From Labrys okinawensis (GTDB lineage: Bacteria; Pseudomonadota; Alphaproteobacteria; Rhizobiales; Labraceae), in the NCBI RefSeq assembly GCF_002982075.1, contig NZ_PUEJ01000006.1, positions 372,001 to 436,000 on the forward strand: DNA of 64,000 nt, in the 5' to 3' direction. Each line of letters begins with the position of its first letter. Position 1 is the stretch's first letter. The position numbers and the translations under genes are program-made. The notes beneath the pieces are model-generated. The model saw only the letters and a program-made list of their open reading frames with translations. It was not told the DNA's origin and ran no database searches. This document shows, piece after piece, positions 16,069-25,597 of this stretch.

Positions 16069-17532
16069 ATGATCGCAATGCTCTGTCTCGGCCTCGATAT
16101 CGGAACTTCGGCCGTCAAGGCCGTCATCGTCGATGAACGCGAGACCGTGCTGGCCGAGAGCGAGCAGCCTCTTTCCCTGTCGCGGCCGGGGCCGGGACTG
16201 AGCGAGCAGAATGCCGATGACTGGATCGCGGCGATCGAAGCCATCCTGGCCCGCTGGCGGGCCGAGCAGCCTGCTTTGCTCGCCGGCGTTGAAGGCATCG
16301 GCCTGTCCGGCCAGATGCACGGCTCCGTCTGCCTCGATGCCGAGGACCGGCCGCTCGGTCCGGTGATGCTGTGGAACGACGGCCGCGCCGCCGCGGAGGC
16401 GGCCGAGCTCAACCGCGACCATCCCGACCTCGCCTGGCAGCTCGGCGTGCCGGCCGCCCCCGGCTTCACCGCCCCCAAACTGCTGTGGCTCGCCCGCCAC
16501 CAGCCGGCATTGCGCGCCCGCCTGATGCGCGTGCTGCTGCCCAAGGACTTCGTGCGCCTGTGGCTGACCGGCGAGCATGTCAGCGAAATGTCGGACGCGG
16601 CGGGAAGCTGGTGGCTCGACCAGGCCAGGCGCGACTGGTCCGATGCCGCCCTGGCGGCGACCGGCGTCGAGCGCAGCCAGGTGCCGCGCCTGATCGAGGG
16701 GACGGAAATCTCTGGCCAGCTGCGTCCGGCACTCGCCGCCCGCCTCGGCTTCAGGGCCGGCATTCCCGTCGCCGGCGGCGCGGGGGATGCCATGGCGGGC
16801 GCGATCGGCATCGGCACCATTGCCGATGGCGCCTTCCTCTCCATCGGCACCTCCGGCCAGTTCTTCGTGCCCGGCACCGCCTATCGGCCCCTGCCCGACA
16901 AGTTCCTGCACACCTTCTGCCATGCCGTGCCCGGTCATTGGGTGCAGATGGCCGCCCTGCTCAACGGCGCCTCCTGCCTCGCCTGGGCCGCGGGGCTGGT
17001 GGACGAGCCGATCGAGAGGCTTTTGGCCGACGTGGCCGCCCAGCCGCCAGGCCCGGGCCGCGTAATGTTCCTTCCCTATCTCGCCGGCGAGCGCACGCCC
17101 CACAACGATCCGGAGGCGACCGGCCTGTTCACGGGCATGACCGGCGGCACAGGCAAGGCCGACCTGATCCGCGCCGTGCTGGAGGGTGTCGCCTATTCCT
17201 TCGCCGACGCGGCGGCCTGCCTGGCCGAAGCCGGTACGCAGCTCAGCGAAGCGGCGGTGATCGGCGGCGGCGCCCGCAGCGCCTTGTGGGTGCAGATTCT
17301 CGCCGATGTGCTCGGCCTCAGGCTGAAGCGCTATCGCGGCGGCGAGAAAGGCCCGGCCTTCGGCGCGGCCCGCCTGGCGCGGGCCGCAGCCAGCGGGGAA
17401 CCGATTGCCGCCATCGCCACCAAGCCCCCGATTCTCGACGTCGCCGAACCGCGCCCCGAGCTGACGCAGGCCTATGCCGAAAAGGTGGCCGCCTTCCGCC
17501 GGCTTTATCAGGCGACGAAGGCGGCGCGTTAG
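16069..17532 (+). CDS. xylB: xylulokinase
   Basis: Phosphorylates D-xylulose to D-xylulose 5-phosphate, feeding the pentose phosphate pathway. The 487-residue product is full length for the FGGY kinase family: N-terminal ATPase start LGLDIGTSAVKA, a substrate segment GLSGQMHGSV, then the second domain with GTSGQFF, LPYLAGERTPHNDPEATG and the adenosine motif VIGGGARSALW. The ATG at 16078 is an equally good start. No xylose isomerase or xylose transporter lies nearby. The stop codon TAG is the first part of an intergenic repeat (TAGAGC). Confidence 0.92.
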   Translation: MIAMLCLGLDIGTSAVKAVIVDERETVLAESEQPLSLSRPGPGLSEQNADDWIAAIEAILARWRAEQPALLAGVEGIGLSGQMHGSVCLDAEDRPLGPVMLWNDGRAAAEAAELNRDHPDLAWQLGVPAAPGFTAPKLLWLARHQPALRARLMRVLLPKDFVRLWLTGEHVSEMSDAAGSWWLDQARRDWSDAALAATGVERSQVPRLIEGTEISGQLRPALAARLGFRAGIPVAGGAGDAMAGAIGIGTIADGAFLSIGTSGQFFVPGTAYRPLPDKFLHTFCHAVPGHWVQMAALLNGASCLAWAAGLVDEPIERLLADVAAQPPGPGRVMFLPYLAGERTPHNDPEATGLFTGMTGGTGKADLIRAVLEGVAYSFADAAACLAEAGTQLSEAAVIGGGARSALWVQILADVLGLRLKRYRGGEKGPAFGAARLARAAASGEPIAAIATKPPILDVAEPRPELTQAYAEKVAAFRRLYQATKAAR

Positions 17533-17570
17533 AGCAAGATGCGATTTCTCCGAATCGCGCTTCTCGCCGC
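17530..17570. repeat. intergenic repeat fragment providing xylB stop
   Basis: TTAGAGCAAGATGCGATTTC followed by TCCGAATCGC, a short member of the A/B repeat with the GCGATTTC/GAATCGC hairpin. It fills the convergent gap between xylB and the antiporter gene and supplies the xylB TAG. Confidence 0.55.
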
Positions 17571-17587
17571 CTCGTCGTGGCGGCCCC

Positions 17588-19159
17588 TCACGCGCTCCGC
17601 GCCGCCCCCGCGCTGAGATCGGCCCAGTCGAACTCTTCCTCCAGGACGTAATAGGCGTCGTCGCCGATCGCCCCCTCGCGCCGCAATTCGTTCGTCTTGA
17701 GCCGGGCGGCGGCGATCGCCCGCCGCCTGAGCGGATTGCCGGGCAGGTCGCCGATCTCCCCCTGCAACGGGCTTGCCTCGCTGAGCTCCACCACCGCCCC
17801 ATATTCCTTGCACAGCAGCTTGGCATGCTTGGACTCGTCGTTCTTGATCGCCTCGATCGCGGCGCGATAGGCCTCCGTGCGGGCCCATTTCACCTCCTGG
17901 CCGACCGGATCGCCGTCGCGCAGATTCATCCAGCGGATCAGCGGCTTGAGCGTGAGGCCCTGCAGGACGAGCGTGCCGAACACCACGCAGAAGGCGGTGA
18001 ACAGGATGAGGTCGCGATAAGGAAACGGCGTGCCGTCGGCCAGGTGTTCGGGCAAGGCGAAGGCGGCGGCCAGGGTGACGATGCCGCGCATGCCGGCCCA
18101 GGAGATGACGATGCCGCCGCGCGCCGTCGGCCGTGCCATCGGCCGGGGCGGATGGAAGCCATAGCGGGAAATCTTGAAGCGGACGGCGGTGTTGTAGGTC
18201 ATCACCCAGAGAAAACGCACCACGATGACCGTGGCCAGCACGGCCAGGGCGACGGCGCCATATTGGAGGCGCAGCCCCATGTCGAGCCGTTCCCAGATCG
18301 GGCGCAATTGCAGGCCGATCAGCACGAAGGCGAAGGCGTTCAGCATGAACACCACCGTCTCCCAAACCGCATAGACGGGCACGCGCAGCCGCGCCGGCAT
18401 GGGGGCATCGCGCCGGCGGGCGATGGTCATGGCGTAGCAGACGATGGTGAGGATGCCGGACAGCCCCGCCGCTTCCGCCACGATCCAGACGCCGAAGGTG
18501 GTGGCGAACTGCACGATGACGGCGGTCGGCGCCTCGTCGAACCGCCCGATCACATAGGGAAAGGCCAGGCCCATGGCGATGCCCGCGGCAACAGAGCCGA
18601 ACACCGTGATGAAGAAGGCCGGGCCGAGGCTGCCGAGGGTGATGCCGCCCGAAACCATGGCGATCACGGCGAGGCGATAGATCAGCAGGGCGCTGGCATC
18701 GTTGAGCAGGCTCTCGCCCTCGAGGATCTTGGTCAGGCGATGCGGCAGCTTGACCTGCCGGACGATCGCCGTGGCGGCGGCCGCATCCGGCGGCGCCACG
18801 ATGGCGCCGAGCGCGATCGCGGCCGCCCAGGGCATGGCAGGCACCAGCCAGCGCGCGACCAGGGCGACGGCAAGCGTGGTGACGCCGACCGCGATCACGA
18901 CGAGATTGGCGACCGGCACCCAATTGTCGCGCAGGTCCCGCAGCGACGTGTCATAGGCGGCATCCAGCAGTACGGGCGCCACGAACAGGGTCAGAGCCAG
19001 ATGCGGATCCAGCGTCCATTCCGGGCTGTTGGGCAGGAAGGCGAGGCAGGCGCCGCCAATGGCGAGGAAGGTGGGATAGGGGGCGCCGAGGCGCCGGGCG
19101 AGGGTCGACAGCAAGGCCGCACCCAGCAACAGCAGAATGATCCACTCGAAGGTTTCCAT
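17588..19159 (-). CDS. Na+/H+ antiporter, CPA1 (NhaP-type) family
   Basis: Inner-membrane cation/proton exchanger. The start is the ATG at 19157-19159, giving 523 residues that open directly with a membrane helix (METFEWIILLLLG). About twelve helices follow. The CPA1 core is present: PPDAAAATAI near 125 and GESLLNDASALLIY near 150, whose Asn-Asp pair is the ion-binding site of electroneutral exchangers. A helix-rich cytoplasmic tail of about 130 residues ends the protein. Transport of Na+ or K+ cannot be told apart. It is convergent with xylB. Confidence 0.9.
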   Translation of the reverse strand: METFEWIILLLLGAALLSTLARRLGAPYPTFLAIGGACLAFLPNSPEWTLDPHLALTLFVAPVLLDAAYDTSLRDLRDNWVPVANLVVIAVGVTTLAVALVARWLVPAMPWAAAIALGAIVAPPDAAAATAIVRQVKLPHRLTKILEGESLLNDASALLIYRLAVIAMVSGGITLGSLGPAFFITVFGSVAAGIAMGLAFPYVIGRFDEAPTAVIVQFATTFGVWIVAEAAGLSGILTIVCYAMTIARRRDAPMPARLRVPVYAVWETVVFMLNAFAFVLIGLQLRPIWERLDMGLRLQYGAVALAVLATVIVVRFLWVMTYNTAVRFKISRYGFHPPRPMARPTARGGIVISWAGMRGIVTLAAAFALPEHLADGTPFPYRDLILFTAFCVVFGTLVLQGLTLKPLIRWMNLRDGDPVGQEVKWARTEAYRAAIEAIKNDESKHAKLLCKEYGAVVELSEASPLQGEIGDLPGNPLRRRAIAAARLKTNELRREGAIGDDAYYVLEEEFDWADLSAGAARSA

Positions 19160-19411
19160 CGCGACCTCGACATCGTCTCCCGGTTGCATCCGGCAGTTTG
19201 CCGAAAGCGTCAAGAGGACGACACGCACCGGCCTGTGGCCAGCCGGAAGTTCCGCCCGGGCAGGTGGGTCCAATCGCCATTCCTGTCATGGAGGGGACTT
19301 GCTCCCCCGAGGCGGCGCCAACGATGCGGACCGCCCGGAAAGAAGAGGATGGGGGTCCCCGGTTCCGCCAGGCACAGGTCGATTCGCCGGAGGCCCTGCC
19401 TTCTCGCCGAG

Positions 19412-19858
19412 CTAGGGCCGCAAATAGAGCCAGCCCTCGCTTTGGAGTTCGGCCAGCAGGACCACCCCGCCCTTCTCCGCCACCACAAAGCCCGGCAGCA
19501 GGTCGGAGAGGCCGAGTTTCATGCCGTCCATGGTGTGCCGGCAGGCGTGGAAGGCAACACCCTCCTGTACGAGCCGGCCGAAGCGCGTCTTGAAATCCGC
19601 ATTGCCACTATCCGCGCGGAAGGCCCGCAGGGCCGGGCCATGCACCACCACGGCGAGCTTCACGCCATCGGGGCCGCCCATGCCATCGACATGGTTGCGC
19701 AGATTGCCAAGGACGAAACCCGCCTTCTCCAGATCGGCGAGGTGATAGGCGACGCGTGGCACCGGCTTGGCCTCGGCCGCAAGCGGGGCGCCGGAGCCTG
19801 CAACCAGAACGGCCGGACCACCTGCCAGCATGGCCCTCACCGCGGTTCTACGATCCAT
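19412..19858 (-). CDS. exported DsrE-like protein
   Basis: The start at the ATG 19856-19858 follows an AGGAGG site; product 148 residues. It begins MDRRTAVRAMLAGGPAVLVAG, a signal sequence with a twin Arg, then a DsrE/DsrF-like sulfur-carrier fold: AYHLADLEKAGFVLGNLRNHVD, VVVHGPAL and a Cys in FHACRHTMD near residue 105. DsrE-fold proteins are usually cytoplasmic, so export is notable. It follows the secreted protein gene at 19915-20544 by 56 bases and may share its transcript. Confidence 0.75.
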   Translation of the reverse strand: MDRRTAVRAMLAGGPAVLVAGSGAPLAAEAKPVPRVAYHLADLEKAGFVLGNLRNHVDGMGGPDGVKLAVVVHGPALRAFRADSGNADFKTRFGRLVQEGVAFHACRHTMDGMKLGLSDLLPGFVVAEKGGVVLLAELQSEGWLYLRP

Positions 19859-19914
19859 CGGGGCCTCCTGCGGAGCGCGGACTGCCAGTCCGCTCTCCTT
19901 TTCGTCAAAGCCGC

Positions 19915-20544
19915 TCATTGGCCCCGGCGCAGCATCGCCTTCTCGTCCTCGTCCCCGACCAGGGACAGGCAGTCGGTCAGCGCGGTGCGATCGAGCCGGA
20001 ACAGCTTGTCGTCGGTGCCGAAGCGCTTGCGTTCGTCGCTGTCCTCGCTGTCGCTGCCGGCCTTCCAGATGCGCGCGCCGTCGGGAATGGCGACGAGGAC
20101 GGATTTATCGTCCTTGAGCCTGATGTCGATGGCGCCGCCATCGCAATCGACGCTGCAATGGGCGACGTTGGCCTTGGCTGCCGGCGCGCCCGAGGGGCCG
20201 ATGGAACCGCAGCCGCCGAACGTCTCGAAATGCGTGCCGGCCTTGCGGAAAGTGACGCCCAGCGCGAGCGTATAGCCGGGATCGGCCCCCTCTTCCGCCG
20301 AACCCGCGACCAGCAGCGTCATGGTGCGCACGTTCTGCTGCGGATGACGGCCGAGATGCGGCGCGTCATAGGCCCGCCGGTAGCAGGCATGAATCTTGTC
20401 CTTGCCGATGACCCGGCCGAAGACCTGACGCTGGAAGGCTTCGTCCGGCGCCGAGCCGGCCGACCGGGCGGGCGGCGCCTCAGCCGCCATCAGGATGAGC
20501 GCAGCTTGCGCCAGCAGAACACGCATCAGCAAATGACGTTTCAT
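19915..20544 (-). CDS. secreted protein of unknown function
   Basis: Not recognised. The ATG at 20542-20544 has a GGAGGG site upstream. The 209-residue product has a signal peptide (about residues 1-30, cut near PPARSAGS). The mature chain has cysteines at CYRRAYD, GGCGSIG, HCSVDCDGG and TDCLSLV, suggesting disulfide bonds. A strand segment near 140 (GGAIDIRLKDDKSVLVAIPDG) suggests a beta fold. It is probably co-transcribed with the exported DsrE-like gene downstream. Confidence 0.72.
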   Translation of the reverse strand: MKRHLLMRVLLAQAALILMAAEAPPARSAGSAPDEAFQRQVFGRVIGKDKIHACYRRAYDAPHLGRHPQQNVRTMTLLVAGSAEEGADPGYTLALGVTFRKAGTHFETFGGCGSIGPSGAPAAKANVAHCSVDCDGGAIDIRLKDDKSVLVAIPDGARIWKAGSDSEDSDERKRFGTDDKLFRLDRTALTDCLSLVGDEDEKAMLRRGQ

Positions 20545-20622
20545 GCGGCCCTCCGGACGACGATGCGCAGTTCGGAACATTCTACAACAGTGCGGGCGCG
20601 CTGTCCGTGCGCCCGCCCGCTG

Positions 20623-22299
20623 TCAGCCATTGATCGGAAAGCGCACCACCCGGCTCGGCTCTTCCTCTCCCGTGCCGGGATCGTCCGGCACCGGATGGGA
20701 CGGCACCACCGGCATGGGCGGCGGCGGGCGGCGCGGCGGCGGCTTCAACGGCTCGGGCTTGGGCGGCTCGGGCGACAGGACCTCGACCTTGGCGGGTTCG
20801 ACCTTGGGCGGTTCGACCTTGACCGGCTCGATCCTGACGGGTTCGGCCTTGGCCGGTTCCACCGCGGCTGGCGGCACTTCGGCGACGGGTTCCATCGGCG
20901 CCTGCATTGCCGGCGGCGTCTCCACCGGCTTGGCATGCGCTCCGACCAGCTTGGGCTGTTCGGGTTCGTCGACATCGGCCAGCACATCGTCGGCATAGGA
21001 GGCCGCCGGCGCGCCGAGGCGCTCGACCGGCGTCTTCCACTCGAAGGCGTCGATCCGGCCGGTAACGGGCGACACCGGCAGCCAGACGTCGGAGACCACG
21101 CCGTCGGCGGTCCAGACCGGATCGCGCGGGGCCCGCACGGCGCGCGACAGCCATTCGCGCACCTTGCCGGTGGCGCCGTGCTCGGCCTCCTCGATATCGG
21201 CCATCAGCAGGCAGACGCGCTCGGTGGCACCCGACGCCAGCAAGGGTGCCAGCGCCGAGCGGGCAACCGCAAAGTCACGGGCGGACAGGGCGGCGCGCGC
21301 CAGCGCGATCGCCGCCTCCGGATTGCCGGCCATCTGGGCGGCGAGGGTCTGGACGCGCGCGTAGCGGTCGCGGGCCGAATCGCCGAGCCGGACATTGGTA
21401 TAGGCCTCGGCGATGTCGGGATGGGGCTGCAGGCGCCAGGCCGTCTCCAGCACCTTGGACGCCTTGCGGATATCGTTGCTTTCGGAGAGCAGCTTGGCCG
21501 CCAGCACAGCGGCGGGCACCAGCCCCGGAGCGAGCTTGAGCGCTTCGAGCGCGCTCGCCTTGGCGCCGGCACGATCGCGCTCGGCCTGCTCGATCGCCTG
21601 GGCGGTCAGCAGCACGGCGCGGTGGCGCTTGGCCGTTTCCTTGTCGATCAGGCGATGATTGGCGTTGCGGGCCAGGGTCGAGAGCGCGCCGCTCCAGTCC
21701 TTCTCGATCGACTGGAATTCGAGCAGGGCGGTCCCGGCCCAGGGCAGGGTCGGCGAGGTCTTCACCGCCTCCGCGGCGAGCTGACGGGCGGCATGGGCAT
21801 CGCCGCGGCGCCGGGCCTCGACGAACAGGCCACGCAGGCCCAGCGGCTTGGTCTCGGCCTCCGAGAGCATGGCGCGGAAGGCGGCCTCGGCGCCGGCGCG
21901 ATCGCCCGAAAGCTGCGAGGCCTGCGCCCGCAGGAGCAGGGCGAGAGGCTCGGAGCCGAGGATGCGCTCGGCATCGGAGGCCTGGCGCTGGGCCCGGCGA
22001 ACATCGCCCGAGCCGACGGCGATCATACCCTGCGTCACCGCGTTGAAACCCTTGGAACGGCGGCGGGTGCGGAAATAGCCTGCGACATTGGCGGGCGAGC
22101 GCAGCAGCCAGCGCAGGAAACCGATGACGGCCATCAGTGCGCCGACCAGCACCAGCACGGCGACGGCGGCCCAGACCAGCTTCACCTTATAGGTGACCTG
22201 CCCCACAGTCAGGGCGACATCACCCGGCCGGCCGGCCAGCAGATAGAGCCCGTAGGCCGCGAGAGCGAGAATGAGAACGGTGACGAGAGCCCGGATCAT
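20623..22299 (-). CDS. hemY: HemY-type TPR membrane protein
   Basis: Inner-membrane protein of the HemY_N/TPR family encoded at the end of haem gene clusters; its exact role in tetrapyrrole synthesis is unsettled. The 558-residue product has two N-terminal helices (about 3-22 and 40-66). A helical TPR region follows (about 85-400, for example RGLFVEARRRGDAHAARQLA). A low-complexity Pro/Lys/Glu/Val tail contains repeats of the type EPxKVEP from about 470, ending RVVRFPING. It starts 7 bases after the mitofilin gene. The proline-rich tail is long and could span the periplasm or act as a docking region. Confidence 0.88.
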   Translation of the reverse strand: MIRALVTVLILALAAYGLYLLAGRPGDVALTVGQVTYKVKLVWAAVAVLVLVGALMAVIGFLRWLLRSPANVAGYFRTRRRSKGFNAVTQGMIAVGSGDVRRAQRQASDAERILGSEPLALLLRAQASQLSGDRAGAEAAFRAMLSEAETKPLGLRGLFVEARRRGDAHAARQLAAEAVKTSPTLPWAGTALLEFQSIEKDWSGALSTLARNANHRLIDKETAKRHRAVLLTAQAIEQAERDRAGAKASALEALKLAPGLVPAAVLAAKLLSESNDIRKASKVLETAWRLQPHPDIAEAYTNVRLGDSARDRYARVQTLAAQMAGNPEAAIALARAALSARDFAVARSALAPLLASGATERVCLLMADIEEAEHGATGKVREWLSRAVRAPRDPVWTADGVVSDVWLPVSPVTGRIDAFEWKTPVERLGAPAASYADDVLADVDEPEQPKLVGAHAKPVETPPAMQAPMEPVAEVPPAAVEPAKAEPVRIEPVKVEPPKVEPAKVEVLSPEPPKPEPLKPPPRRPPPPMPVVPSHPVPDDPGTGEEEPSRVVRFPING

Positions 22300-22306
22300 C
22301 GACGCC

Positions 22307-23713
22307 TCACGGTTGAGAGAATTTCTGCAGGGCGGCGCCGGTCTGCGCCTTGATCAAGGCCAGGGCTTCCGCAGTCGCCGAAGCCTCCCTCAGCCAGGCC
22401 GCGCCGGCCTGCTGGCCGGCCTCCGGCATCGCCTTGAAGGCCGCGATGGCCGCCGGCAGATCGCCCTGGTGCAAGGCCTTCGAGACCTTTTCGGCCGAGG
22501 CGACCGGATCGCCGTCCCCGCCTTCGCCCTCGCGCGTGACGGTGACGATATTGCCGAGGCTGGCGGTGATGCGGTCCATCACGCCCGCGTCGGGCGACAG
22601 CGGCTCGGGCTTGGGCGCGAGCGCTGCCTCGATCTTCGGCTTCAGCGCGTCATAGCTGGAGGCCAGGGCTTCGACCGAGGGCACCCCCGCTGAGGCCCGG
22701 CTCGCCAGCGGCGCCAGCGCTTCGGCATTGCCGCCGAGGCCGGTCGCCGTCTGCAATTCGGTGGCGAAGGGTTTGCCGCTGCGGATGGCATCGCTGAGTT
22801 GGCCGAGCGCCACGGCATAGGCGGCCGCCTTGTCCGGCGTGGCGCTCACCGTCTGCTTGACCTGCGCGACCTCCTGCGAAAGGCCGTTGGCGGCGGTGCC
22901 GACCTGGCGCAGGCTCTCGCCGAGGGTGGCGATCTCGCCTTCGGCCTTGGCGAGGCGTTCGGTCAGGCCCGAAATGTCGGGGCCGGGAGATGGGGACGCC
23001 GGCGCGGACGAGCCGGCGGCGCTCGCCGCCTTCTGGGCCTCGCCCGCGAGAGAGAGGGCATTGTTTGCCGCTTCCTGCGTCGTCTTGACGCCGGCTTCGA
23101 GAGCGGCGAGGCGGCTGAGCGCCTCGTCCGTGCTCTTTCTGGCGGCAGCGGCGTCCTGCTCGGCAATGGCGAGCCGGGAGGCCAGTCCGTCATCACCGCC
23201 GCTCTTGCCGAGCGGGACGAGGCCGAGGGCGCCGGCCAGCACCACCAGCACGCCACCGGCGATACCGCCTATCAGCGCCGCAGCGAGGACCGGCAGGCCC
23301 GAGCGTGGCGGCGAGGGCACGGGTGGGGGCGAAATTTCGGGGTCATGCCGGGGCGGGGGAGCGGCAGCCTCCGGTCCGGCGGCAGCCTCGGTGCGCGGCG
23401 CATCGCTGCCGGCCTGTTCGCCATCGGCGGAGGCACGCGCCCAGATGGACGGGCCCGTCGTCTCCCCCGCTTCTGCGGCGCTGGCGAAGCCGGTCTCGCC
23501 GGCCTTCGGCGTTTCGGCGGCGACGGACTGCGCCTCGGCGGCAGAGTCGGGCGTTACGGCGGGCGCTTCCTCGCCGGCGGCCTGCGGAGGCGGCGGTGTC
23601 GACGCTGCCGGCGATTCGGTGACTTCCGTGGCGCTCAAATCCAACGTCGCGGGGCCGAGGCCTGCGCTTTTCTGCTTTTTCGGCCTGCCTTGCGTGCTGT
23701 CTTCCCGTGCCAT
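22307..23713 (-). CDS. mitofilin/Mic60-family membrane protein
   Basis: Alphaproteobacterial relative of mitochondrial Mic60, the cristae-junction protein. The 468-residue product has a disordered acidic N-terminal cytoplasmic part (about 1-140, rich in Ala/Glu/Pro) and one membrane helix (about 145-170, VLAAALIGGIAGGVLVVLAG). A long coiled coil follows (about 185-290, Ala/Glu/Ser rich with LxxL heptads). The C-terminal mitofilin domain covers about 300-468 (ALGQLSDAIRSGKPF, then ALHQGDLPAAIAAFKAMPEAG). The place between hemD and hemY is the known position of bacterial mic60. It probably bends or tethers the inner membrane. Confidence 0.88.
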   Translation of the reverse strand: MAREDSTQGRPKKQKSAGLGPATLDLSATEVTESPAASTPPPPQAAGEEAPAVTPDSAAEAQSVAAETPKAGETGFASAAEAGETTGPSIWARASADGEQAGSDAPRTEAAAGPEAAAPPPRHDPEISPPPVPSPPRSGLPVLAAALIGGIAGGVLVVLAGALGLVPLGKSGGDDGLASRLAIAEQDAAAARKSTDEALSRLAALEAGVKTTQEAANNALSLAGEAQKAASAAGSSAPASPSPGPDISGLTERLAKAEGEIATLGESLRQVGTAANGLSQEVAQVKQTVSATPDKAAAYAVALGQLSDAIRSGKPFATELQTATGLGGNAEALAPLASRASAGVPSVEALASSYDALKPKIEAALAPKPEPLSPDAGVMDRITASLGNIVTVTREGEGGDGDPVASAEKVSKALHQGDLPAAIAAFKAMPEAGQQAGAAWLREASATAEALALIKAQTGAALQKFSQP

Positions 23714-23854
23714 GCGACCCCCATGGAGACCCCCAACAGGCCCAGCCTATAACATGAAAACCCGACAAGCCAATTTGCCCGAACCGAAGCGGGCTAAACC
23801 GTGTCCGGCGTCACGGCGCCCGGAAACGGTGGGCCTCGGCGATCTGGAATCATC

Positions 23855-24556
23855 CTAGATCAAGGCCAGCAGCGCGTCCTCCTCCGGACGCTCCGGAAAG
23901 ACGACCTCGGCGGCGCGGGTGGCCGACATCACCTCGGCCACCTTGCGCGACAGGCACAGATGCCGCACCGGCAGCTGCGCCACGGCCTCGGCTCCGCCGG
24001 CGCAGGCGATGAAGGCTTCCGCCGTACGCGCCGAATAATGCAGCACGCCATCGATCTCCCCGCCAGACAGAGCGGCCGCGACCTCCGGCCGGAACCCCAT
24101 CGCCTGATGCGCCCTGTAGACGACGGCGAGCTCGATGCGGTGTCCCATCGCTCCCAGGGTCTCGACGAGATCGCCGGTCCGGTCGGCCCCCGCCAGATAG
24201 AGGGCCCGGTGAGGTTCGCGCCAAGCCTGGCGGACATGGGCGATCAGGCTTGCGACGTCGCGACCGAAGATCTCGACGTCCATAAAGCCCATGGCGCGGG
24301 CGGCGGCCCCGGTGCGGCGGCCCACCGCGATCAGGGGCGTGGCGGTGAGCCCATGGAATTCCGGCCGCTGGTGGACAGCGGCCAGGGCATTGCCGCTGGT
24401 GACGATGAGGGCATCGAACCGCCCCGCCGGCAGGGCATCACCGCCGAACACGATCTCCAGCATCGGCTCGACCAGCGGTTCGTGGCCGAGCCGCACGAGG
24501 GCCTGCGCCGTCTGCCTTGCTTCCTCGATCGGCCGGGTGACGAGTATGCGCGCCAT
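23855..24556 (-). CDS. hemD: uroporphyrinogen-III synthase
   Basis: Cyclises hydroxymethylbilane to uroporphyrinogen III in the cytoplasm. The 233-residue product has the two-lobed HemD pattern: start ILVTRPIEEARQTAQAL, DALIVTSGNALAAV, then the hinge, DVASLIAHV, LYLAGADRTGDLVETLG and the C-terminal DGVLHYSARTAEAFI. Sequence conservation in this family is low, so the place next to hemC is strong support. The start has a GGAGAG site. It is the second gene of the leftward hem cluster. Confidence 0.92.
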   Translation of the reverse strand: MARILVTRPIEEARQTAQALVRLGHEPLVEPMLEIVFGGDALPAGRFDALIVTSGNALAAVHQRPEFHGLTATPLIAVGRRTGAAARAMGFMDVEIFGRDVASLIAHVRQAWREPHRALYLAGADRTGDLVETLGAMGHRIELAVVYRAHQAMGFRPEVAAALSGGEIDGVLHYSARTAEAFIACAGGAEAVAQLPVRHLCLSRKVAEVMSATRAAEVVFPERPEEDALLALI

Positions 24557-24676
24557 GTCAGTCTCTCCGCCGAAAACTCACCGCCCGCGCCATCCATGCG
24601 GCAGGATGAGGCATTCCGGCAGGCGCCGCGGCCCGCCCGCCGCGGGCAATCCTAACGCTCACACACGCCGCGGCCG

Positions 24677-25597
24677 TCAGCTGGCAAAGAACCCCTCACC
24701 TCCCCGGGCGCGCAGTTCCTCGCCGGCCGAGCGTCCGAGCGCCTCGGCCTCTTCGACGCCGCCGCTGCGCCGGGCTTCGTGCACCTCGCTGCCGTCCGGC
24801 TTGAGAATGAGGCCGCGAAAGCGGATGGCGTCCCCCTCCACCAGGGCGTGGCCGGCGATCGGGGTGCGGCAGGAGCCGTCCAGCACGGTGAGGAACGCCC
24901 GCTCCAGCGCCACGGCGAGATGGGTGTCGCGATGGTCGATGCCGGCGACATGACGGTTGGTTTCGCCATCGTCAGCCCGGGTCTCCAGGCAGATCGCACC
25001 CTGGCCGACGGCAGGCAGGAAGTCTTCCTCGGACAGGATGGCGCTGGCATGGGCGAGGAGGCCGAGACGCTTCAGGCCGGCCACGGCCAGCAGCGTGGCA
25101 TCGGCCTGCCCTTCAGCGAGCTTGCGCAGGCGCGTCTCGACATTGCCGCGGAACAGCACTGTCTTGAGATCGGGCCTGAGATGCTTGACCTGGGCCTGGC
25201 GCCGCAGCGCCGCCGTGCCGACCACGGCGCCCTGCGGCAGTTCGGCGAAGGAGGCGATGCCGGGCGCGATCAGCGCATCGCGAACATCCTCGCGCTCCAG
25301 AAAGCCCGCCAGCACGAGGCCGTCTGGCAGCACGGTCGGCATGTCCTTGCAAGAATGCACGCCGATATCGACCTCGCCGTCTTCCAGCGCCCGCTCGATC
25401 TCCTTGGTGAACAGCCCCTTGCCGCCCACTTCCGACAGCGGCCGGTCACGGATCATGTCCCCGGAGGTCTTGATCACCCGGATTTCGATACGCTCGGGCG
25501 CGATCTCCAGGAGACCGGCCAGCAAGGCCTGCGTCTGCCGGGCCTGCGCCAATGCAAGCGGACTGCCTCGCGTGCCGAGGCGCAACAGAATGGACAC
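24677..25597 (-). CDS. hemC: porphobilinogen deaminase (hydroxymethylbilane synthase)
   Basis: Joins four porphobilinogen units into hydroxymethylbilane. Motifs: LLRLGTRGSPLALAQA, the catalytic Asp segment VDIGVHSCKDMPT, ALRRQAQVKHLRPDL and GNVETRLRKL. The cofactor Cys is in DGSCRTPIAGHA, which attaches the dipyrromethane. The GTG at 25595-25597 (306 residues) is taken as start; an in-frame TTG at 25613-25615 is possible and neither has a strong ribosome site. It heads the hemC-hemD-mic60-hemY cluster. In many relatives tsaD faces hemC directly, but here 7.6 kb separates them. Confidence 0.95.
   Translation of the reverse strand: MSILLRLGTRGSPLALAQARQTQALLAGLLEIAPERIEIRVIKTSGDMIRDRPLSEVGGKGLFTKEIERALEDGEVDIGVHSCKDMPTVLPDGLVLAGFLEREDVRDALIAPGIASFAELPQGAVVGTAALRRQAQVKHLRPDLKTVLFRGNVETRLRKLAEGQADATLLAVAGLKRLGLLAHASAILSEEDFLPAVGQGAICLETRADDGETNRHVAGIDHRDTHLAVALERAFLTVLDGSCRTPIAGHALVEGDAIRFRGLILKPDGSEVHEARRSGGVEEAEALGRSAGEELRARGGEGFFAS

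Noticed and set aside
17474..22353. Long plus-strand frames opposite the antiporter, hemY and mitofilin genes
   Set aside because: They are antisense shadows of well-supported genes with low-complexity translations.
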